This document shows, piece by piece, positions 56,347 through 64,000 of a DNA stretch of 64,000 nucleotides. Position numbers and translations under genes: made by a program. How positions within the stretch are numbered: the first letter of the stretch is position 1; each line of letters opens with the position of its first letter. Location of the stretch: contig CM040123.1 in NCBI GenBank assembly GCA_022559845.1, positions 295,232,642 through 295,296,641 on the forward strand, read 5' to 3'. Below the pieces are notes generated by a model. It saw nothing but the letters and a program-made list of their open reading frames with translations, was not told the origin of the DNA and did no database searches. This stretch comes from Amorphophallus konjac (taxonomy: Eukaryota > Streptophyta > Magnoliopsida > Alismatales > Araceae).

Positions 56347-58700
56347 TGATGTGACACACCCTTGGACCAAATTAAACAAACACAATTTGCAATCAAACGG
56401 ACCGATATTGGCGGCTACTCTCCCGTCGCTCACCCGAACCCGGGGTAACTCGGCGATACCGAGTGGAGGTTGTGTGGGATGGGCCCTTGTTGGTAGAGGG
56501 CCAGCAAAGCCAAGGTTGGTTCATCAAGGATATGGCTGGCCCAACTCAATGAGGCCGACGATGTGCCAAGGGCACGGGTTGCACTCTTCACCCCACAGTG
56601 ATCTCTTGAAGCAATGGAGCTTAAGGATTGAGCTCTCACTATCACAGCCAGCGGAGTTTATGAACTAATATTGGGAAAAATAAGCACTAAATGGAGCTAA
56701 GGTTGGAGCACTTACTCGACCGGTTTGAAGAAACCGGTCCCGCTCGGAGACGTGGGCGAGCGGGGAAGCGTGGGTTCCCCACACGCCGCGCCGGAGAAGC
56801 TTGACCTGCTTAAGTCATTACAACACTACACCCCATGCAAGGGGGGGACCTTGGGGCAGGGAAGTCAATGAATACAACCAAACACTACCTCCACACAGGG
56901 AGGGGCCTTCAGCCGGCCAAGCGGGGAGGGGTGAAACCGAGCTAGAAGCTAGAAAGGAAGCCGATGCCGGTTCTGTCCGCTTCCTGAGCTTCAGGATAGA
57001 CAGTTAGATATCTGAACGCTGTGGCCACTCCAGATTTTTTTTGATGACGAAACCAGTTGGAAATTTATCGTATCTGGGTCAGGATGACGCCTGAATTTTG
57101 TTGATTTCTTTGGTCGCCGGTGCTGGTCGGGGCAGGACTGCAAACAGGGCCTTTGAGCTCTGTCTCCGGCAGCAAGAGCACCATAGCAGCAGGAAGAAGA
57201 GAACACCACGGACATTCCCAAACTCCAATTTAAGCGTGGATGGTACCGATGGATTCGTTGTCGAGTCCTCTTAAAATTGTGGGTCACGAGAATGTGAGCT
57301 GATGTCGGAGTAGACCGGGAGATCTCTAACAGTGAGGGGGGATCGGAGCAGACTGATTGGAAGCTGAGCCACGCACCAGGGGGAAGAAAATGAGAACTCT
57401 TATCTCCGGGCGCCAAACAGAGCTCCGCTTATTGATTCAGGAAGTAGACTTGTCGAAGAAGCTCCCGGACAAGCCTCGCCTCTAGATATTCAAGAGAGTT
57501 GTCGTGACAGCTTCTGAAATCAACTTCAGGTTCTGGCTCAGGAAGGAGATGCACAGTCGGGGAAGATCGACTGATCAGGATGGTCACGAGCTCATAATGC
57601 AATGAGACCACCGCCGTTGCGAAGATGACTAGGAGACGCTTCCAACGGTACCTCTTGGGCCTTCAAAGTCACTGGGATGTGGTCGGGGTCATCTCTGCAA
57701 GCTGCTGCTCCACCTGCACTTCAGGGCTGCGAGCTGCTCCTTTGGTGTAGCTTCCAATGACAAAGAAAGATGAGAGAAGGGTGGTGAATGGTGAAGGGGA
57801 TTGGTTTAGTGAAGGGAGGGGAATGTGGGGAAGGTATGGAGGGCTGCTAGGGCTGAGATGGAGGTGGATAAAGAGGGGGAGGGCGCATGGATCTGCTGGT
57901 TCTTCACAAGGTGGGTGGAGAGGGAAGGATGGAGGAGGATGGAGGATGCTCTAGATGGAATGGGAGTGGAGGGAAGGGGAGGGGCGACCAGACCTATAGG
58001 AGGGGGGCTTGGGGCACCCTTGGGCTGGCGAATGGAGGGAGATTTCAAATTCAAATTGTCCTTGGGGGCTGGGAGATTGTGTGGGGAAGGGAAGAGATTG
58101 TGTTGGGGAGTGGGAGATTGCGTTGGGGAGTGGGTGATTGTGTTGGAATGGCCAAAGATCCTCTAGGGAAGGGCAAGATTTGTTGGGGATTTGGTGGAGG
58201 GGTAATGAGTGCTCCTAGGGAAGGGAATGGGGGCTGAGGTGGCAGGTGAGGTGGAGGAGAGAGAGGGTAGGGCGCAGCCCTCCCTTGTAGGAGAGAGAGA
58301 TAGAGAGAGAGGGGGGGATGGGTGGGGATTCTCTCCCCCAGGACTTCTCACCCACAAATGGATTCACTCCATAAGCACTCATAAAATTTGAATTCTCAAA
58401 TGGCATTCTTTCATTCATTCATTCATTAATTTGAAATGGGGGGAATGGGGTCCTACATTTAGGCAACCCACATTTTACAAAAAGTCCCTGACTCATGCAA
58501 CAATGACAAATAAGTATGGGGGGTAGGGGCGCCCTTGGGCCAAGCCCACAGAATTGGGCCCAATAGCTAACCTAATGACACTTAAACTTAGGGAAATAAA
58601 CTAAGACCTAGGGACATGACTCAAATAAAGTGGAAAATACATCAAATGACTCAAGTAAAAAGCACAAAATGGATAAATGGGCCTACATAGTGTGAAGCCC
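56347..58700 (-). repeat. Element D 3' LTR (right boundary approximate)
   Basis: It starts TGATGTGACACACCC. The PPT was not found with confidence, so the right end is somewhere before the chromodomain stop at 58,780. Within it, 58,068-58,155 has about four tandem units near GAGATTGTGTTGGGGAGTGG. The purine-rich interval 57,750-58,330 is strongly G-biased on the plus strand. Confidence 0.6.
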
Positions 58701-58779
58701 GAGCTCAAATGACACCGGGGTGTGAAGATGACCTGAGCCAGAGGGAGTCGTAGGTGATGCCTCCATCAAATCCCCTGGG

Positions 58780-61572
58780 CTACGAAGAGCTCGACACCGT
58801 CGAGTAGGGGTCCATCCTGCTGTGATACCGCTCGAGAAGGTCAAGATCCAGCTGCTTGAGGTCTTCCCGACTCACCCACGAATCTTCCGAAGGAGGCCGA
58901 TCCTTCCACCTGACGAGATAGCGCTCGTATACCTTGCTCCTGGTGATAGTGACCTGTTCATCCAATATTCGTTCAATGCGCTCATGCTGGGCTCTCTTGG
59001 CTGGTGGTCTCTCCTTATGGGTGGGTGCTCTCTCAATGGGAGTAATAGGCTCAATATCCTCACTGGGTACCACCGTGGGTCCCTTATATGGCACTAGGTC
59101 GGCTACATTGAATGTGTGACTCACTCCATACTCCTCGGGGATATCTAACTCATAGGCATTAGCGCCAAAGCGCCTCAGAACCTAAAAGGGACCAGCCCCA
59201 CGTGGCCTCAATTTGGAGATGGCTCCCGGGGAGAGCCTCTCTATCCTCACCATCATGAAGTCACCCACATGGAATTCTTGGTGACGCCGATGAGAGTCGG
59301 CCAGCCTTTTATAAGTCTCATTCTTTTTGCTGATGTGCTTGCAGATTTCTTCATGCAATTCTCTAATATGTTGGGCAAATGATTCAGCCGAGATAGATAC
59401 TCTAGCATGCTGGGGAAGGGGAATGAGATCTGAAGGTTTCCTTAGCTTGTACCCATGCACAGCCTCAAATGTACTCATTCCTATGGACTTATTGACAGAG
59501 TTGTTGTATGCAAACTCAGCCTGAGGTAGAATGAGGTCCTAATTCCCTGGATGATCCTCAACAAGACACCTAAGGAGGTTTCCTAGACTCCTATTGACAA
59601 CTTCGATTTGGCCATCAGTTTGAGGGTGGTAGGCTGTGGAGAATTTGAGGAGGGTACCCATCAAGTGTCAAAGAGTCTTCCAGAAATAGCTGGTGAACTT
59701 GACATCCCTATCAGAGACTATGGTCTTGGGTAGGCCATGGAGACGAACAATCTCGTCAAAGAACAATCGGGCCACATGGGAGGCATCGGAAGTTTTGGAG
59801 CATGGGATGAAGTGGGCCATCTTTGAAAATCTGTCAACGACCACATAGACTGAGTCATGCTTTCTTTGAGTCTTGGGTAGGCCTAGCACAAAATCCATGC
59901 TTAAGTCTTGCCATGGACGGTCGGGGATGGGGAGAGGGGTATAAAGGCCGGTGTTTTGCTTCACCTGTTTGGCCGAAGCACATGTGCGGCATTGACCCAC
60001 TATCTTGCCTACGTCTCTCTTGAGACTTGGCCAATAAAACTGACCCTCCACTAGAGCAATAGTTTTGTGAACCCCAAAATGGCTAGCTAGTCCTCCTGCA
60101 TGTAATTCCCAAACCAAGAAATCACGGAGTGAGGTCCATGGAATGCAAAGCTTTGGTCCATTGAAGAGGAAGCCATCCTTTAAGACAAATCCCTCATGTT
60201 CCTTGCTAGAATGGGTGGTCAAGGTGGTATAGATGTGCCCAAAGTCGGGGCAGCCAGGGTACTCATCCTTGAGCCTATCAAATCCGGTCACTTCCACTTG
60301 GATAGTGGATAACAAAGAGACTCTCCTACTAAGAGCATCCGCCGCTCGATTCTCACTTCCCGCTTTGTGTTTGATAACAAAAGTGTAGGATTGGATGAAC
60401 TCAATCCATCGGGCATGTCGGGCATTTAGCTTTTGTTGGGAGTTGAGGTATTTGAGGGCCTCATGATCAGAAAAGATGACAAACTCTTTGGGCAACAAGT
60501 AGTGCCTCCAATGTCGGAGGGACTAAACCACGGCATAGAACTCTTTGTCATAAGTGGAGTATCTTATCCTAGCATCACATAACTTCTCACTAAAGAAGGC
60601 TACCGTGTGTCCCTCTTGGCTAAGGATCCCTCCTATTCCTATCCCGGATGCGTCGCATGTGACTTCAAAGACTTTGGAGAAATCGGGTAGGCATAGGACC
60701 GGGGCTTGGGTCATCTTCTCCTTAAGTTCTTGGAGAGCTTTAGAGGCTGATTTGGTCCACACAAAAGTCCCCTTCTTGAGACAATCGGTGACAGGGGTAG
60801 TGATAGTGCTAAATCCCCGAATAAACCTTCTACAGAAGGTGGCGAACCCATGAAAACTTCGGACCTCATGAAGAGTGTGGGGTTCCGGCCAATCTAGAAT
60901 AGCTTGGATCTTCTCGGGGTCCATGGAGACACCTTTGGTGGATACCACAAATCCTAGGAAAGTGATGGATGTGGTCAAGAAGTGACACTTGCCTTGGTTG
61001 GCAAATAGGCTCTCATGTCGTAAGACGGTGCAAACTTGCCCAAGGTGATCAAGGTGGGCCTCTTGGGATTGACTATATATGAGGATGTCATTAAAGTAGA
61101 CCACTAGAAAGACCCCAATGAAAGGCCTAAGAACCTCCGTCATGAAACACATGAAAGTACTTGGGGCATTTGAGAGCCCAAAAGGCATGACCAACCATTC
61201 ATACAAGCCATCATTGATCTTAAAGACCGTTTTCCACTCATCTCCGGGCCTAATTCTAACTTGGTGGTAGCCACTCTTAAGATCAATCTTGGAGAAGATA
61301 GTAGCTCCCGCTAGCATGTCATCAAGCCTAGGGATGGGGAACCTATACTTGACGGTGATCTTATTAATGGCCCGACTATCCACACACATCCGCCATGATC
61401 CATCCTTCTTGGGAGTGAGAAGGGCCGGTACGGCATATGGGCTTTCGCTAATGCGGATGAAACCCTTCCTAATGAGTTCCTCTATTTGCCTCCGAGGTTT
61501 GGCATGTTCCGTGGGGTTAAGGCGGTAATGAGGAAGGTTGGGAAGGGTGGCTCCCGGAACTAAATCAATTGT
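58780..61572 (-). pseudogene. Element D pol: RT, RNase H, integrase, chromodomain
   Basis: RT has [35 protein letters not shown] and the catalytic box YFNDILIYS, with Asn replacing the first Asp (codon 61,092-61,090). RNase H has [12 protein letters not shown] and [10 protein letters not shown]. The integrase zinc domain runs from [19 protein letters not shown] to CRTCASAKQ, with core [12 protein letters not shown] and VSDRD. The chromodomain is YLVRWKDRPPSEDSWV (about 58,905-58,860). It lies in one continuous frame broken by stops at 60,523, 59,668, 59,539 and 59,182, which fit C-to-T changes in Gln or G-to-A in Trp codons. It would copy and integrate the element; the chromodomain targets chromatin. 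Confidence 0.88.
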
Positions 61573-63875
61573 GTGTTACACATCACGCATGGGAGAGAGT
61601 TGGTCCGGGAGTTCTTCCGGGAACATATCATGGAATTCTTCTAGGAGATGCCAGACTTCTATAGGATGGGGGTTGGAGGGGGTGGGCTCTCCTAGGCAAA
61701 TGACTACCGCACATAGAGGTGTCCCTTGAGCTATCCCCTCCTCAAGCTCTCTTTTGGTGATGAGGTGAAGACCCTTGGTCATTCCCAAAGTCTTATCTTG
61801 TTTGGGATTTTGGGAGAGAGGTTGGGTTGGTGGGGTGGAGTTCCCCATGACTTGAGATTTGGTGGAGTGTTGACCTTGAGGGGGTGGGCTTTTCTTAGGC
61901 AAGGGACGTGGTGGGGAGGGATTAAGACGGATGCTCTTTCCCTCATGCTCAAAGGTGCATGTGTTGGTCTTACCCAAAATAGTGACATCCACATCATAAA
62001 GCCACGGTCTCCCTAGTAGGATGCTACCTACTTCCATGGGGATAACATCACACCATATTTGGCCATGGTAGGAAGAAAAGGTGAGGGGCACAAGGCAGCG
62101 AGTATTGACCGGGATGGAATTGTTGTTGATCCAAGAGACCCGATATGGGCTAGGGTGAGGAGTAATGATAAGCCCAAGGAGCTTAACGGTGTCGGGAGAC
62201 ATGGCATTGACACAACTCCCATTATCTAAGATCACTTTTCTCACATGGCCCCCTATCTTAACAAAGGTGTGGAAGATTAAAGTTCGTCGCCATCTAATTA
62301 CTCCTAGATGGGAGTCGGTAGATGGGGTGGGGTAGTCTATACCCGACTCATGGTATTGGGCCTCATACTCTTCTTGCCAATCTAGTGAAGCTTCATGGAC
62401 CTCAACCATACTCTCAAGTTTCTCTTGGGGTGGGGGAGCTTCTTCCTCAATAAGTAAGCAAGACAACCCTTTGGATGGGCATTGCCCCGTAAAGTGGCCA
62501 AACCGTTGACATCTATAGCATTGTTGGCGCCCACTACCTGGGGTAGTTCCTCCTACATTTGGGCCCTTGGGATTCTCTTCCCTCCGTGGAGGAGGATGGC
62601 TCGGGGCAGGCTTGGTTAGAGTGACGGTGGGAGGGGGGTTGTAAGGCCGTAATGGGATATTTCCACTTGGGCTAGGGGCCTTCATGGGGGTGGTCGGAAT
62701 GGTTCATGACCCCATGCTTTTAGGATCGACCGATCGGAGAGTAGCAAACCGAGGGATCCTAGAGAATCTCTCAACATCCCTAGCTATTTGGTAGGCTAGC
62801 TCAAGGTTGTCAACATGTCTCATGAAAAGTTCTCTCTTGATGTGACTTTGGAGTCCATTTCTAAAGCGGGACAAGGTGACGGCCGGGTCCTCATGAACTC
62901 CACACTTTAAAAGATAGGAGTCGAATTTCTCAATGTATTCAACCATGGTCTTCCCTTCTTGGGTGAGGCTTTGCCATTCATCTAAGAGCATTTGATGGTA
63001 AGATTGTGGTAGGTATTTATTTCTAAGTTGGTTCTTCATACCCTCCCAAATGTCAATAGGCTCTTCCCGCCTAATCCTTCTTAATCCACTTGGTTTAGCC
63101 AATAAGTTTTGGCTAATTTGGTGAGATGCATTTTGGCCAATCTTACTCTTCTTTGGTCGGACATTGGGTACCATTCAAAGTATTGGTCCATGGCGATTTC
63201 CCATTCTAAGTAGATACTTGGTTCATGGGAACCATCAAAGTTTGGGGCCTCTACTTTGATCATCCGTAAGAGAGGGTCATTCGGGTCGTCCCGTGGACGC
63301 CTTTCATGATTTTGATGGTGGCGAGGCCTCTCATAGTCGTGGTAGGGATCTACATTCAAGTCCTCTCTATTAATTTCAGCATGTGGAGGGTGGGCTCTTG
63401 GTCCATTGTTCCTTGTGTGGAACTCATCCCTATGAATTTCAACTTGTGGAGGGTGGGCTCTTGGTTCATTGTTCCTTGGGTGGAACTCATTCCAATGAAA
63501 TTCAACATGTGGAGGGTGGATTCTTGGTTCATTGTTCCTTGGGTGAAACTCATCACTATGAGGTTCAACATGTAGAGGGTGGGCTCTTGGTTCATTGTTC
63601 CTTGGGTGTAATTCATCCCTATGAAGTTCAACATGTGGAGGGTGGGCTCTTGGTTCATTGTTCATTGGGGGGAACTCATGTTCTTCTAGCCGAGCAAGCC
63701 GAGTAGAAAGGGACTCAAGTTGGGCAAGAATGTTTGTAAGGGTGGCATCCACCCGGTTCATTTGCCCTTGGGGTTCCTCCCTAGGGGCATCTTGTTTGAG
63801 GTAGGGATTGGGATCCATGGGGGGAGCCAAAGATGATGGGTCGGGTCGGTAAATGGCGCCACTACGGGTGGACAT
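61573..63875 (-). pseudogene. Element D gag and protease
   Basis: The better start is MSTRSGAIYRPD at 63,875, not an upstream Met. An N-part with five 21-residue repeats (63,382-63,696) is followed by a gag core with FDGSHEPSIYLEWEIAMDQYF and then, in a shifted frame, MKNQLRNKYLPQSYHQ and FRNGLQSHIKREL. The zinc knuckle is CYRCQRFGHFTGQC (about 62,535). The protease has ILDNGSCVNAM (DNG form of the active site, known in this clade) and SILLGRPWLYD (near 62,000). Breaks: a frameshift near 63,090 and stops at 62,704 and 61,576. Confidence 0.82.
63382..63696 (-). repeat. 63-bp in-frame tandem repeat in D gag
   Basis: Units start at 63,382, 63,445, 63,508, 63,571 and 63,634, exactly 63 bp apart, with a sixth partial unit. 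Each encodes about 21 residues around NNEPRAHPPHVE and HRDEFHPR. The reading frame is kept in all copies. Confidence 0.9.
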
Positions 63876-63960
63876 ACAAGGGGGGGGGATGAAATGAAGG
63901 ATGGACACACAATGCAAAAGGCCCTAAGACTTAGACTTGATAGAGACAAGTAAGTGACTT

Positions 63961-63972
63961 GCTCTGATACCA
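63961..63972 (-). other. Element D primer binding site
   Basis: The minus strand reads TGGTATCAGAGC, two bases from the 5' LTR that starts at 63,975 and runs off the window. Confidence 0.85.
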
Positions 63973-64000
63973 ATTGATGTGACACACCCTTGGACCAAAT

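Larger units (their letters stand above)
56347..64000 (-). mobile_element. Element D: chromovirus (Gypsy, CRM/Galadriel-like), 5' LTR leaving the window
   Basis: TGATGTGACACACCCTTGG occurs at 56,347 and 63,975, marking the two LTR starts. The PBS at 63,961-63,972 sets minus orientation. Gag, protease, RT, RNase H, integrase and chromodomain lie between 63,875 and 58,780. The lineage call rests on [24 protein letters not shown] and the RNase H stretch [19 protein letters not shown]. Only 26 bp of the 5' LTR are inside the window, so age and TSD cannot be tested. It is inserted in the H2 gag/protease linker. Confidence 0.85.

Noticed and set aside
57757..58237. Gly/Trp-rich plus-strand frames in the D LTR
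   Set aside because: They are produced by G-rich low-complexity LTR sequence, with no start context or domain.
1..64000. tRNA genes suggested by the TGGTATCAGAGC words
   Set aside because: Each occurrence sits next to an LTR end at fixed spacing and has no cloverleaf, so they are primer binding sites.

Overview
The window looks like repeat-filled nuclear DNA from a flowering plant with a large genome. I see no ordinary host gene, tRNA, rRNA, CRISPR array or bacterial feature. Almost everything is nested LTR retrotransposons. They are recognised by paired long terminal repeats, 5-bp target-site duplications (TSDs), primer binding sites (PBS) resembling the 3' end of initiator tRNA-Met, polypurine tracts (PPTs), and broken gag/pol reading frames. 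The names H1, H2, A, B, C, D, S and T below are my own labels.

Layout. H1 is a minus-strand Gypsy element of TAT/Ogre type. It runs from beyond the left edge to 27,932 and is split by three insertions: A (276-10,027, TSD GCCTA), C (11,989-21,467, right end lost) and the solo LTR S (23,006-26,750, TSD CATGC). Stretches 27,933-30,003 and 50,104-50,907 are one unassigned piece split by B (30,004-50,098, minus strand, TSD GAGAG). B is itself split by T, a plus-strand Tekay/Del-type chromovirus (32,577-43,221, TSD ACAGG). H2 (50,908-56,346, plus strand) is a relative of H1 in the opposite orientation. It is cut by D, a minus-strand chromovirus (56,347 to the right edge).

How they relate. A, B and C share conserved non-coding architecture: an LTR palindrome, several CTCCCCCT tracts (PPT-like on the sense strand), a duplicated 3' non-coding block, and U3 arrays of a 9-mer close to TGYAYMGAC. 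C is a Copia element of Sirevirus type with decayed gag, protease, integrase, RT and RNase H. A and B have complete LTRs and TSDs but only a gag-like gene with a long coiled coil and five zinc knuckles. I infer they are non-autonomous and move using enzymes from a relative such as C. T, D, H1 and H2 are Gypsy elements. All coding regions are broken, largely by changes explainable as C-to-T on one strand or the other, as expected for methylated, silenced repeats.

Most unusual observations: (1) the gag-only, five-knuckle A/B family; (2) family-specific short-motif or palindrome arrays near the promoters of LTRs from three unrelated lineages; (3) splice-site-like pairs, a TATA box and a poly(A) signal that make the T LTR look like a self-contained multi-exon transcription unit; (4) a duplicated conserved block in the 3' non-coding region of A, B and C.

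All similarity statements come from reading the sequence by eye. No search or alignment was run.
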